The notes under the pieces: generated by a model
What the model was told of the DNA's origin: nothing
The model's input: the letters and a program-made list of their open reading frames with translations, nothing else
Databases searched by the model: none
Assembly (NCBI RefSeq): GCF_016495865.1
Contig: NZ_CP054706.1
Location: 2,294,001 to 2,358,000 of the forward strand
Origin: Salicibibacter cibi
GTDB lineage: Bacteria > Bacillota > Bacilli > Bacillales > Marinococcaceae
Direction of reading: 5' to 3'
DNA length: 64,000 bases
Part shown: positions 26,348-34,818 of the stretch, one piece after another
Position numbering within the stretch: position 1 is the stretch's first letter
Layout: the number at the start of each line of letters is the position of its first letter
Position numbers and translations under genes: made by a program

Positions 26348-27952
26348 TCATAAATTATATTTATTGAGCTTTCTCGCAATGGTAGCCTGACTTGAATTTA
26401 AGGCCTCCGCAATTTGGTGTGTCGTTTTATAATGGCTGACGGCACTTTGAAGCAAATCTTTTTCAGCTTTTTCAGCTGCTTTTTTTAGAAGATTACTATT
26501 ACCAGTTTCCAGATGAAATGAAGGTTGGTATTCTTCCGGTAGATCGGGGATAGAAAGTTCATTCGTGGGCATGATGATAACCAATCGTTGGATTAGATTA
26601 GCCAGTTCCCTTATATTCCCTGTCCACTCATATCGCTTTATAAAGTCCTGCAAATCATTGGACATCCATTTGTTTACATTGTATTTTTTATTAAACGTCT
26701 GTAGATAAAAATGTGCGATAGGTAAAATATCTTCTTTTCTGTCCCGGAGTGGAGGAACGTGAATTGGGAGGACATTTAATCGATAAAAAAGGTCTTCTCT
26801 AAACTCCCCATGTCTAACCATTTCTTTCAAATCTCTATTTGTCGCTGCAATGATCCTCGTATCAATATCTTGTGTCTTAGTTGCGCCAATTCTTCTTATC
26901 TCTTTATCTTGAATGACTTGCAGTAATTTAACTTGTAGCTTTAAAGGAAGTTCACCGATCTCATCTAAAAAAACCATGCCTTTGTTCGCTAATTCAAATA
27001 ACCCCGGCTTCCCTGAACGGTTGGCTCCGGAAAAGGCACCTGATTCATATCCGAATAATTCCGATTCAAGTAAGTCAGTTGGTATGGCCCCGCAATTAAT
27101 CTTAACGAACTGCCCCATTTTTTGGCGCTCACTTTTATTAAATATCTCTTTTGCAATGATGTCCTTCCCTACACCTGTCTCTCCTGATATAAGAACAGAG
27201 GCTTCCACATTGGCAATTCGTTCGATAACGTTATAAATCTCGATCATTTTTTTATCTTCACATATGACGTCGTGTCTTTTTTGATGATGTTCTGATTCGT
27301 CACTCTTCAATTCTTGAGGGAGAACAAGTTCTGTCACATCCCTAATGTTAATGATTACTTTTTCAATTTCATTATTTTCGTTGAATAGAGGGGCCCCGGT
27401 CATCACAATTTGCTTGTTATCGACGCCACCTTGATAAACAGTAACGGATTCCTTGCTTTCTAATACTTTGGATGTGACAGATTCCTGTAAAAAACCTCTC
27501 GTCATTAATTTATCTTCACTTTTCCCTAAAAAATAGTCTCTCGGAATGCCTGTCAATCGCTCAATCGATGAATTTAATCGAACAGTAACGCCTTTTTCAT
27601 CTTGTACGGATATACCATCATAGGAGTTCTCTATAATATAATTTAGTTCTTTATTTACTTTTGTTAAATGTTTGACTTCCTTTTGTAATTCGTTGAATTC
27701 TGGATCCTCGTAGATTATGTGCATCTTGTAACCCTGATCATCCGCACAATCTTGTTCGATAATACGATATAACTTATTTTTGTATTCTATGTGAGGACTT
27801 TGGTTACGAGGGCTGGTCATTTTTTTCTCAATATCTGTCAAATTAAACATTGCATCGAAAGCTTCATTATAATCTACGATCTTCCCATTATAGTCAGTTA
27901 TAGCTATTGGCAATTCCAAAGTTCGGGTGTACTCTCTTTTAACATAAGCCAT
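26348..27952 (-). CDS. Sigma-54-dependent transcriptional activator (PAS-AAA+-HTH)
   Basis: 534 aa. Two PAS-like sensor regions (about 12-80 and 100-210), then the AAA+ domain with Walker A GETGVGKD (257-264), the sigma-54 contact loop GAFSGA (305-310; canonical GAFTGA, here T to S), Walker B GMVFLDEIGE (325-334), and a C-terminal TyrR-like helix-turn-helix (HQIAEALNSSQATIARKL). It senses a small ligand and opens SigL promoters by ATP hydrolysis. The only matching promoter seen is next door at 26219. A hairpin terminator at 27987 separates it from the upstream QOR operon. Confidence 0.93.
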   Translation of the reverse strand: MAYVKREYTRTLELPIAITDYNGKIVDYNEAFDAMFNLTDIEKKMTSPRNQSPHIEYKNKLYRIIEQDCADDQGYKMHIIYEDPEFNELQKEVKHLTKVNKELNYIIENSYDGISVQDEKGVTVRLNSSIERLTGIPRDYFLGKSEDKLMTRGFLQESVTSKVLESKESVTVYQGGVDNKQIVMTGAPLFNENNEIEKVIINIRDVTELVLPQELKSDESEHHQKRHDVICEDKKMIEIYNVIERIANVEASVLISGETGVGKDIIAKEIFNKSERQKMGQFVKINCGAIPTDLLESELFGYESGAFSGANRSGKPGLFELANKGMVFLDEIGELPLKLQVKLLQVIQDKEIRRIGATKTQDIDTRIIAATNRDLKEMVRHGEFREDLFYRLNVLPIHVPPLRDRKEDILPIAHFYLQTFNKKYNVNKWMSNDLQDFIKRYEWTGNIRELANLIQRLVIIMPTNELSIPDLPEEYQPSFHLETGNSNLLKKAAEKAEKDLLQSAVSHYKTTHQIAEALNSSQATIARKLNKYNL

Positions 27953-27986
27953 CTATTTTGTTCACCCCGATCCGGAAATTTCCTAT

Positions 27987-28024
27987 GGGAGCGCGGGCTA
28001 TAATAAATTATAGCCCGCGCTCCC
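27987..28024. terminator. Strong hairpin terminator after the QOR gene
   Basis: A perfect 17-bp stem (27987-28003 pairing with 28008-28024; arm begins GGGAGCGCGGGC) with a 4-nt loop, 9 bp after the QOR stop. It closes the thiolase-to-QOR operon and insulates the activator gene. The T-run is poor on the minus strand, so termination efficiency is uncertain. Confidence 0.75.
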
Positions 28025-28033
28025 GATTATATG

Positions 28034-29020
28034 TCATTCTCCCACATCCACGACTAACTTCCCGTACGTCTTCCGGTCCCCCATGAGATTTAGGGCATTC
28101 GGAACGTCGTCAAAGGAAAACTGTCCATAAATTAATGGTTGGATTTTACCTTCTTCGTACATGGAACAAAGCGTTTTGTGAATGTTCTCCATTTCCTCTT
28201 CATAAAGCCTGGCAAAATAACCCCAATGAACGCCAACGACCGAGTAGTTTTTTACTAGAGCATGATTGGCGGGGGCTTCCGGTATTCGACCACCGGCAAA
28301 ACCGATGACGAGCAACCGGCCGGCAAACGCAATACATTTACGTGAACGGTCAAAGGTATCGCTGCCGACAGGGTCAAAAATAATATCGGCGCCTTTTCCG
28401 TCGGTTTCTTTTTTTACAATGTCAACGAAATCGTCCGCTCGATAATCAATGGCGACGTCCGCGCCTAAATCTTTGCAGACTTGTACTTTCTCGGGACCAC
28501 CCGCTGTCGCGATAATGCGGGCACCGGTGGCTTTCCCTAATTGAATGGCAGCCGACCCCACGCCACCGGAACCGGCGTGGACGAGCAGGACGTCACCCTC
28601 TTTGATATTTCCGCGATGGTGCAGGGCGTAATAGCCGGTTTGATACGTGATATACATGGCAGCCGCTTCATGAAAAGACATTGATTCAGAGACGGTGAAA
28701 ACGGCGTCTTCCGGTACCGAGACCCATTCGGCTAATCCGCCGGCCGGAAGCGCCGGCCTCGCCAAAACCTTTTGCCCGATCTGAAAAGCGCTTCCTTCCC
28801 CGGCCGCTTCCACCGTTCCCGCGATTTCGGCGCCCGGTGTAAAGGGCAATGGTGGTTTTTCCTGATACTTTCCCTGGCATAATAGGATATCGAAAAAATT
28901 TAACGCTGCTGTCTGCGTTTTTATCAGCACTTGTCCATTTTCTTGAGCAGGCTTTTCCACCTCTTCCAAAGCCAGTGCCTGTTCCGGGTCTGCGAGTTCT
29001 TTCACTTGCCACGCGCGCAT
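28034..29020 (-). CDS. NADPH:quinone reductase / MDR-family zinc-free oxidoreductase
   Basis: 328 aa of the medium-chain dehydrogenase/reductase superfamily. The Rossmann loop is HAGSGGVGSAAIQLGK (about 150-165), preceded by the GroES-like N-terminal domain with PFTPGAEIAGTV; the zinc-binding cysteines of alcohol dehydrogenases are absent, which places it with quinone oxidoreductases and enoyl reductases. It may reduce an enoyl or quinone intermediate. It is the last gene of the beta-oxidation operon, about 100 bp after the acyl-CoA dehydrogenase, with a GGAAGGAG site. Confidence 0.88.
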   Translation of the reverse strand: MRAWQVKELADPEQALALEEVEKPAQENGQVLIKTQTAALNFFDILLCQGKYQEKPPLPFTPGAEIAGTVEAAGEGSAFQIGQKVLARPALPAGGLAEWVSVPEDAVFTVSESMSFHEAAAMYITYQTGYYALHHRGNIKEGDVLLVHAGSGGVGSAAIQLGKATGARIIATAGGPEKVQVCKDLGADVAIDYRADDFVDIVKKETDGKGADIIFDPVGSDTFDRSRKCIAFAGRLLVIGFAGGRIPEAPANHALVKNYSVVGVHWGYFARLYEEEMENIHKTLCSMYEEGKIQPLIYGQFSFDDVPNALNLMGDRKTYGKLVVDVGE

Positions 29021-29118
29021 GATGTCCGCTCCTTCCTTATCTCTTATTGTTTAAACGCTGCGGTTTGTCCACTTAGGTCAAATAGATTCATCGTCGTCAT
29101 TTGACCATCCTTCATGAT

Positions 29119-30324
29119 CTATTGATATTTTTTCAGTTCCAATTTTGCAATCGACCGTCTGTGGACTTCGTCGGGGCCGTCGGCGAGTCGTAGGGTTCGG
29201 GCACCGGCCCACGCTTTGGCAAGCGAAAAGTCTTCCGTCACACCGCCGCCCCCATGGGCTTGAATGGCGCGATCAATGACGCGCAGTGCCATGCTTGGCG
29301 CAACGACTTTGATCATGGCAATTTCCGTACGCCCTTCTTTATTGCCAACGGTATCCATCATATAAGCGGCTTTCATCGTGAGGAGTCGCGCCTGTTCGAT
29401 TTCGATGCGTGAATCGGCGATCCACTCTTGAATGACGCCTTGTTCCGAAAGCTGTTTTCCGAACGTCGAGCGATCTTGAACACGTTCGCACATGGCTTCA
29501 AGCGACTTTTCGGCCAAACCAATTAAGCGCATACAATGATGAATTCGTCCAGGTCCGAGACGACCTTGAGCAATCGCGAAGCCTTTTCCTTCATCCCAGA
29601 GGATGTTCGATGCCGGAACACGTACGTTATCGAATTCCACTTCTCCGTGACCTTCGGGCGCGTCGTCATAACCGAAGACCGGCAAATGGCGATGGACGGT
29701 CACCCCCGGGGTATTTCTCGGCACTAAAATCATCGACTGTTGCGTATATTTCGGGCCGTCCGGATCCGTTTTTCCCATCACAATCAAGATTTCGCAACGC
29801 GCATCCATAATACCCGAAATCCACCATTTTCGCCCGTTGATGACGTATTCATCGCCGTCTTTTTTTATGTTTGTTTCGATGTTTGTTGCATCCGATGATG
29901 CGACGCGAGGTTCAGTCATGGCGAATGAGGAGCGTATTTTTCCTTCAAGGAGCGGTTCCAACCACTGTTTTTTTTGCTCCTCTGTTCCATAACGGACAAT
30001 CGTCTCCATGTTCCCGGTATCGGGTGCCGAACAATTGAACACTTCCGGCGCGATCGCAGAGCGCCCCATAAGTTCACATAGTGGCGCGTATTCCACGTTC
30101 GTGAGCCCTGCGCCGTACTCGCCTTCCGGCAAAAATAAATTCCATAAACCCGCTTCTTTCGCTTGTTGCTTCATCTCTTCCATAATCGGAGGTGACTGCC
30201 AACGCGTTGCCTGTTGATTTAACTGTTCCTCATATGTTTTTTCATTCGGCTCGATGACCTCTTCCATGAAACGGCTGACTCGATTTTGCAAATCCTTTAC
30301 CTTATCTGACAAACTAAAATCCAC
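29119..30324 (-). CDS. Acyl-CoA dehydrogenase family protein (ACAD10/11/LvaC-like)
   Basis: 401 aa from a GTG at 30322-30324, chosen because GGGGG lies 7 bp upstream and it begins 2 bp after the previous stop. FAD-binding stretches include [16 protein letters not shown] and [13 protein letters not shown]; the C-terminal base region reads [14 protein letters not shown], with Asp where classical enzymes have Glu, as in ACAD10/11 and LvaC. With the adjacent phosphotransferase it resembles the 4-hydroxyacyl-CoA route (kinase plus eliminating dehydrogenase). The function is inferred from neighbourhood and pattern. Confidence 0.88.
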   Translation of the reverse strand: MDFSLSDKVKDLQNRVSRFMEEVIEPNEKTYEEQLNQQATRWQSPPIMEEMKQQAKEAGLWNLFLPEGEYGAGLTNVEYAPLCELMGRSAIAPEVFNCSAPDTGNMETIVRYGTEEQKKQWLEPLLEGKIRSSFAMTEPRVASSDATNIETNIKKDGDEYVINGRKWWISGIMDARCEILIVMGKTDPDGPKYTQQSMILVPRNTPGVTVHRHLPVFGYDDAPEGHGEVEFDNVRVPASNILWDEGKGFAIAQGRLGPGRIHHCMRLIGLAEKSLEAMCERVQDRSTFGKQLSEQGVIQEWIADSRIEIEQARLLTMKAAYMMDTVGNKEGRTEIAMIKVVAPSMALRVIDRAIQAHGGGGVTEDFSLAKAWAGARTLRLADGPDEVHRRSIAKLELKKYQ

Positions 30325-30326
30325 CT

Positions 30327-31376
30327 TTATTCCCCCTCGTTTAAAAATTTCCACGCGTATTTAATTAAATTGGTCCCTCTTTGGCCATAGTGCCTGAACC
30401 GCTCATCTTCCGTTTGTCCATTTTTCCAACGAAAATAGATTTGTTGAACGATAACGGCTAATTTAAAATAAGCAAAAACTTGATAAAAATGAAGCGAGGA
30501 ACAATCCCGTCCGGTTTTTTCCGCGTACCGTTGAATCAATTCCCGGCGGTTTAAAAACCCGGGTTCTTTGGTAATGGTCGGAAACGTTGATTGTAACAGC
30601 TCCGAGTCATCTTGCTGCACCCAGTAACTGAGCACAGCCCCAAGGTCAAAGAGAGGATCTCCGATCGTCGCCATTTCCCAATCGACCACCGCTTTCACTT
30701 GACGCAGATCATTTGAGAATAATAGATTATTAAACTTGAAATCGTTATGGATGACGGTCGTCTCTTTGTCGGCGGGGATATTGTCCAGAAACCATTTTTT
30801 CAGCTTCTCATACTCGGGAATCTCCTCGGTTTTGGCACGTTCATAGCGTTTAATCCAACCGTGAACCTGGCGCTCCATGAACCCTTCCGGCCGGCCGAAC
30901 GTGTGGAGACCGGCTGCCTCTGCGTCCACTTGGTGTAACGCTGCCAATGTGTCGATAAAAGTGTGGGAGAGCTCCCGCCCTAAATCTTCCGTTGCTTGTA
31001 TCCCTTCGGGCAACGATTGATCAATGACGATGCCTTGTTTTCGTTCCATAACGTAGAACGTGGCTTCCATCACCGTATCATCTTCCCCGAGGATATACGG
31101 CTTTGGCGCCAGCGGGAATACAGGGTGAAGCCGGGAAAGAATCCCGTACTCCCGTTTCATGTCGTGGGCTTTGGCAGGGAGCGGGCCGAATGGCGGACGA
31201 CGCAACACCCCTTGCCACTCCCCGCAAGATAAAAGATACGTCAAGTTTGACGCCCCGGCGTAATATTGTTCGACTTGCACCGGTTCATCTTTAGGGATGT
31301 CGCTCAAATGTTTTTCCAAAAATGCTTTGACTTTGGTTACATCCAGCTCTTCGCCGCTGCGCACGGATTGTGTCAT
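30327..31376 (-). CDS. APH-like phosphotransferase (ACAD10/11 kinase domain/LvaA-like)
   Basis: 349 aa of the aminoglycoside-phosphotransferase/choline-kinase fold. Catalytic loop [13 protein letters not shown] (H-x-D-x4-N type) and the metal-binding [17 protein letters not shown] are intact; the N-terminal part has [10 protein letters not shown] and [10 protein letters not shown], typical of the kinase half of ACAD10/11. Bacterial relatives phosphorylate the 4-hydroxyl of 4-hydroxyacyl-CoA. It overlaps the ComB-like stop as ATGA and is followed by the dehydrogenase with a 2-bp gap, so the three are translationally linked. Confidence 0.88.
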   Translation of the reverse strand: MTQSVRSGEELDVTKVKAFLEKHLSDIPKDEPVQVEQYYAGASNLTYLLSCGEWQGVLRRPPFGPLPAKAHDMKREYGILSRLHPVFPLAPKPYILGEDDTVMEATFYVMERKQGIVIDQSLPEGIQATEDLGRELSHTFIDTLAALHQVDAEAAGLHTFGRPEGFMERQVHGWIKRYERAKTEEIPEYEKLKKWFLDNIPADKETTVIHNDFKFNNLLFSNDLRQVKAVVDWEMATIGDPLFDLGAVLSYWVQQDDSELLQSTFPTITKEPGFLNRRELIQRYAEKTGRDCSSLHFYQVFAYFKLAVIVQQIYFRWKNGQTEDERFRHYGQRGTNLIKYAWKFLNEGE

Positions 31377-32110
31377 TTCGTTTCACTCCCCACGGGCATA
31401 AACTTTAGTTCGGTTCCGTTATGAAGCCCGACAATGGACGTCGAACTGCCCACGTCTACCGCAAACTCGAACAGCTCATGCAATCCTGATTTTTGGAAAT
31501 TGCGCCCGACACGCCCCTTGGCCGCAAGTTCCGCAACATTATGAGGATCAATACGTTGGTCCAACGCAAACAGTGCGGCGTCATTTAGGTTGGCATTTTT
31601 CACATTCAGGTGGGGGAGAATGATATTTGCGCAAATATAATCCTCCAATGAAAACTGTCCGAGCGAACCTGCGCAAGCGATAATGACTTCTTCCGGAGCT
31701 TCTTGGTTGATATAATCCGCGATGGCATGCGCATTTCTCAAGTTTCCCAATAACAAGCGGTTCGCTGTTTTAGCACCGGTAATCGCCCGCGTCCCATTGG
31801 AAGATAAAAAGATGATATCTTTGTCTGTGACACGTTCAGATGTATAATCATCCGGTAAATGGGCACAATCAAACCCCTCAACGCGCTTCCCACCGAGCTC
31901 TCCACCGGTAAGGGACGAGTGGCCTAGTTCTGCTTTCAATTGATGCGCATCTTCCACACTTGCTGCCGGAAAAATACGATGGGCGCCCCGCTCCATAATG
32001 GTGACGAGGGTCGTTGTCGCGAGAAAGACATCGATGACAACAACCGTCGCGCCCTTTAAACTTTCGAGCTTCGTTTCTTCCGTTGTTAACCATAAATGGC
32101 ATTTTTCCAT
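31373..32110 (-). CDS. ComB-like (2-phosphosulfolactate phosphatase family) protein, diverged
   Basis: 245 aa from the ATG at 32108-32110; the near-perfect ribosome site AAAGGTGGTGA is rather far (about 11-14 bp), and GTGs overlapping that site are the alternative starts. The fold signature is recognisable (VVVIDVFLATTTLVT, GGELGGKRVEGFD, LSSNGTRAI, ACAGSLGQFSLEDYICA). However the usual D-V-x-R-A motif has Leu (L30) for Arg, and the usual GNSP-like end of the second motif reads CAHLP. It sits inside a beta-oxidation operon with no coenzyme M genes, so a different phospho-substrate is likely. Confidence 0.8.
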   Translation of the reverse strand: MEKCHLWLTTEETKLESLKGATVVVIDVFLATTTLVTIMERGAHRIFPAASVEDAHQLKAELGHSSLTGGELGGKRVEGFDCAHLPDDYTSERVTDKDIIFLSSNGTRAITGAKTANRLLLGNLRNAHAIADYINQEAPEEVIIACAGSLGQFSLEDYICANIILPHLNVKNANLNDAALFALDQRIDPHNVAELAAKGRVGRNFQKSGLHELFEFAVDVGSSTSIVGLHNGTELKFMPVGSETK

Positions 32111-32148
32111 ACTGAATTTATTCACCACCTTTGCGGATCCGAGTGGTT

Positions 32149-32550
32149 CTAATCAAGTGAAAATACAACTTTCCCTTTTATAACGTCTTCGTCTTTTTGA
32201 TTTTTCGCGCTTACATCAAACGTGATTTTGTCTTCCTGTTGCTCGCTCACGTTTGCCTGCAGAGAAATGACGTCGTCAAGAAAAACCATGCCCCGAAAAC
32301 GAATCTGATACGTTTCGATAAACCCTTCTTCGTAATACGGGGTGAAGAGCTTCGCGAGGTTACCCATCGTCCACATGCCGTGTGCGATGATGCCGGGAAG
32401 CCCTGCTTTTTCCGCTTCGTCATCAATCGTGTGGATCGGATTATAATCACCGGAGGCGCCCGCGTATTTAATTAAATCAAGACGTGTCACCGGAGGGAGC
32501 GTCACGGGCGGCAACGTGTCGCCGGCTTTCTTTTCTACGATCGCACTCAT
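32149..32550 (-). CDS. MaoC-family enoyl-CoA hydratase, catalytic half
   Basis: 133 aa from the ATG at 32548-32550, which overlaps the preceding stop as ATGA and has AAGGGGG upstream. The hydratase-2 motif YAGASGDYNPIH places the catalytic Asp at D35 and His at H40. It likely forms a heterodimer with the following (upstream-encoded) N-type subunit, as in HadAB/FAS-II-like dehydratases, giving (R)-specific hydration of enoyl-CoA. Confidence 0.9.
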   Translation of the reverse strand: MSAIVEKKAGDTLPPVTLPPVTRLDLIKYAGASGDYNPIHTIDDEAEKAGLPGIIAHGMWTMGNLAKLFTPYYEEGFIETYQIRFRGMVFLDDVISLQANVSEQQEDKITFDVSAKNQKDEDVIKGKVVFSLD

Positions 32551-32996
32551 GCTTCCATCCCCCTTCTCACCGCTTCGGTGATAATCACCACTTGTTCGGC
32601 GCGGAAAACGAGGTTTCCGCCTTGGTCCTCGCCTTTTCCTTCGAGGCTGAGAATGCCCATCGTGCCGCTTTTTCCCGCTTTTTCCTTGTAATCTTTCACT
32701 TCCGTCCAGCAATGGATGTCTTCGCCGACGAGAAGCGGGCGTTCATAATGATAGATTTGCTCGCCGTGAATGAGGCCTTTGTTCGGCAACTCTAACCCTG
32801 CGATTTCCCCGTAATCAAACACGCGGGGAAATGTCGGTGGCGCGATGTTGCGTCCATAGCGGGAAGTTTTCCCCGCCTCTTCATCGACGAAAATCGGGTG
32901 CGCGTCGCCGATCGCATCGGCGAATTTGCGCACGGCACCCCGTTCGACGGTGTTTTTTACTTTATTCGAAAGGTTACCAATCGCATCTTCAAACAT
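32547..32996 (-). CDS. MaoC-like N-terminal dehydratase subunit (FAS1-type DH domain)
   Basis: 149 aa. The hotdog segment VRKFADAIGDAHPIFVDEEAGKTSRYGRNIAPPTFP without its own complete DxxxxH site is the pattern of MaoC_dehydrat_N subunits (HadA-like), and YHYERPLLVGEDI follows. It pairs with the catalytic half encoded next. A GGGAGG site is 8-9 bp before the ATG. It is the first gene after the IS110-like element. Confidence 0.87.
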   Translation of the reverse strand: MFEDAIGNLSNKVKNTVERGAVRKFADAIGDAHPIFVDEEAGKTSRYGRNIAPPTFPRVFDYGEIAGLELPNKGLIHGEQIYHYERPLLVGEDIHCWTEVKDYKEKAGKSGTMGILSLEGKGEDQGGNLVFRAEQVVIITEAVRRGMEA

Positions 32997-33007
32997 GAGC
33001 TCAATCC

Positions 33008-33415
33008 TCCCTCAATATAATAAGATTTTCTCCAACATTCTCGTTTTTCCTCAAAATTTCATAGGTGTTTGATAGAAGCTGCTCTGAAGGACACTCGTAA
33101 GCCTAACGCTTTTGGAATATTCCGATGGAGTGAGATACGGCCTCCCGAAACTCCCCCTATAGGGTAGTTTTCAGAAATTTCTATGATCTAGCTTCTTTTT
33201 CACTCCGCGCCTCTCATGGCCGCTTACCCTCCCATGGCTCGCTGGATCGGATCCATACATTCCTTCGTACGGCGTGTCCATGAGGCGGAGGCCGAGGATG
33301 CTCCTTTGCGGGGTCTGCGCCCTTATGGAATAGATAAAGATCAGCTCTGCGCTTCCATTGTTCACCCATGTCTATGTTGATTCACAAACGGCTTGTGTTG
33401 GCTTTCTCTGGTTTT
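33008..33415. other. Non-coding stretch between MaoC genes and IS110 transposase
   Basis: The first 170 bp (33008-33180) are AT-rich host sequence with a perfect 10-bp palindrome GGAATATTCC (33114-33123) and a dyad around CCCTATAGGG (about 33150-33172). From about 33180 to 33415 the sequence is GC-richer with short inverted repeats (GCCTC...CATGG / CCATGAGGC) and is probably the non-coding right end of the IS110 element. The exact border is not visible. Confidence 0.45.
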
Positions 33416-33976
33416 CTAAGCAGCTTCCTGTCCGGCCATCTGAGGAATGTCCTTGAGCATTTTTTCACCGTCAAACGCGCATTGTTTGGTGGTTATCACA
33501 AAGAAAACACGAATGAGCTTGCTACAAAGGGCAATGAGCGATTCCTTGGGTTTTAACGGGCGATGTTGCCGCGTCTTATAATGCTCATGCAAAGCACGAA
33601 AGGCCGGGTTGTGATTCGCCAGCGAACGTGCGGCCAGGTATAGGGTTTTGCGTAGGCCGTTTCGTCCGCGTTTGGTGATTTTGGTTTCCCCTTTGAATTG
33701 CCCGGATTGGTGCAACCGTAACGTGAGGCCGGCAAGATTTTGAATCTGCTGCGGATGCTCATATTCGTTCATATCTCCTACCTCGGAAAAGAAACTCGCC
33801 ACAGTCAACAGGTTGACACCCTTGATCGCGATCATTTCTTTGGCCCCGGGAATGGTTGCCACTAAGCCCTTGATTTCTTCATCTATAGCCGCCATGTCTG
33901 CCTCGACTTGTTGATAATGCCGGAGTAAGACCTCCAGCTCGCGTTTCGCCATTCGCGCGCCTTGCTTCAGGCTCAC
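33416..33976 (-). CDS. IS110 transposase, C-terminal (Transposase_20) half
   Basis: 186 aa beginning at a GTG that overlaps the stop of the N-terminal half (GTGA). It has the helix-hairpin-like IPGAKEMIAIKGVNLLTVASF region and the serine-containing signature LTLRLHQSGQFKGETKITKRG. In most IS110 members this is fused to the DEDD domain in a single ~400-aa protein; here the two are in different frames (-1). Either a single-base frameshift has split the gene or the halves are made by coupled translation or frameshifting. Confidence 0.82.
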   Translation of the reverse strand: MSLKQGARMAKRELEVLLRHYQQVEADMAAIDEEIKGLVATIPGAKEMIAIKGVNLLTVASFFSEVGDMNEYEHPQQIQNLAGLTLRLHQSGQFKGETKITKRGRNGLRKTLYLAARSLANHNPAFRALHEHYKTRQHRPLKPKESLIALCSKLIRVFFVITTKQCAFDGEKMLKDIPQMAGQEAA

Positions 33977-34698
33977 GACTGATCGGCGGTTTTTCGTAAC
34001 GCATCCGCTTTTTTCTTGCCTACCGCTCGTTGGACGACGGTTTTCCAGCCTTCATAAATCTCTTCGGCGGTCATCGCGACGATCTCTTCAGGTAACGGAA
34101 AATGCTCGAGCGTATAGAAAGCCGCTTTGCCGCTCCAGTCCTTAAATACCGTTCGGAATTCAGGGAAATACCGATCTAACCAGTTATCGACGCGTCCATG
34201 GATCGTTTGCAGATCCGAAGACAGCTGATCGCGTAATTTCATGCCTTCTCGGAGTCCAGCGTAGACACCCTCCGGAAGATTCGGTACAGCGTATCGGCCG
34301 TCTTTCATCATCTGGGCGACCACGTGGGCATCTTTGGTATCGTTTTTCGACGGCGAATTGTCATCGAACTCTTTGGCTTTCTTCACGTGCATCGGGTTCA
34401 CGACGACGAATTGATGGGTTTGTTCCTTGGCCCAATGAGCCAGGTTAAACCAATAGTGCCCGGTCGGTTCACAACCCAAAAGCATATGCGTTTTGTCATG
34501 CTCGGTCATTTTTGCTTGCGCCCAAGCCATCAATTGCTCAAAACCGTTGATATTGTTGTCAAAGACCACTTTCTTACCAAATTCATAACCGCGATCATCG
34601 ACCGCTCGTGCGACGTGTCTTTCTTTTGCGATGTCAATGCCTACAATCAGCGTTTCCGGTGTGATTTGCATCAGTTTGTCGTTACGATTATAATTCAT
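33973..34698 (-). CDS. IS110 transposase, N-terminal DEDD (RuvC-like) half
   Basis: 241 aa. The four acidic residues are visible: D in LIVGIDIAKER, E in LLGCEPTGHYW, and two D in KNDTKDAHVVAQMM. A GGAGG site is 7 bp before the ATG. The catalytic residues are intact although the frame ends at QS-stop before the C-terminal domain (next entry). Confidence 0.85.
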   Translation of the reverse strand: MNYNRNDKLMQITPETLIVGIDIAKERHVARAVDDRGYEFGKKVVFDNNINGFEQLMAWAQAKMTEHDKTHMLLGCEPTGHYWFNLAHWAKEQTHQFVVVNPMHVKKAKEFDDNSPSKNDTKDAHVVAQMMKDGRYAVPNLPEGVYAGLREGMKLRDQLSSDLQTIHGRVDNWLDRYFPEFRTVFKDWSGKAAFYTLEHFPLPEEIVAMTAEEIYEGWKTVVQRAVGKKKADALRKTADQS

Positions 34699-34701
34699 GG
34701 T

Positions 34702-34774
34702 GAGTCCTCCTTGGGGTGTTGAATTTAGGAGTCGATGTTATCCATCGACATCCCGCATGATACCAAGGGGACTC
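34702..34774. other. Structured leader upstream of IS110 transposase (possible bridge-RNA region)
   Basis: GAGTCC-t-CCTTGG (34702-34714) pairs with CCAAGGGGACTC (34763-34774) and encloses a second perfect stem GTCGATG/CATCGAC (34731-34737 and 34743-34749). IS110 elements are known to encode a structured non-coding bridge RNA in the left non-coding end, so this nested stem is a candidate. On the plus strand it is followed by ATTTTTTG and could act as a terminator. Confidence 0.45.
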
Positions 34775-34818
34775 ATTTTTTGTTAAACCTCAAATTCTTT
34801 CCTGACAGGAATGCTCCT

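Larger units (their letters stand above)
33416..34780 (-). mobile_element. IS110-family element (borders approximate)
   Basis: Contains the two halves of an IS110 transposase and a structured 5' leader. IS110 elements lack clear terminal inverted repeats and target duplications, so only the coding part and the leader are delimited here; the right-end non-coding part may extend to about 33180. It lies between the SDR and MaoC genes of the beta-oxidation operon without breaking either. Confidence 0.8.

Noticed and set aside
33171..33365. 64-codon minus-strand frame downstream of the IS110 transposase
   Set aside because: No ribosome site or known motif; it lies in what is probably the non-coding end of the IS.
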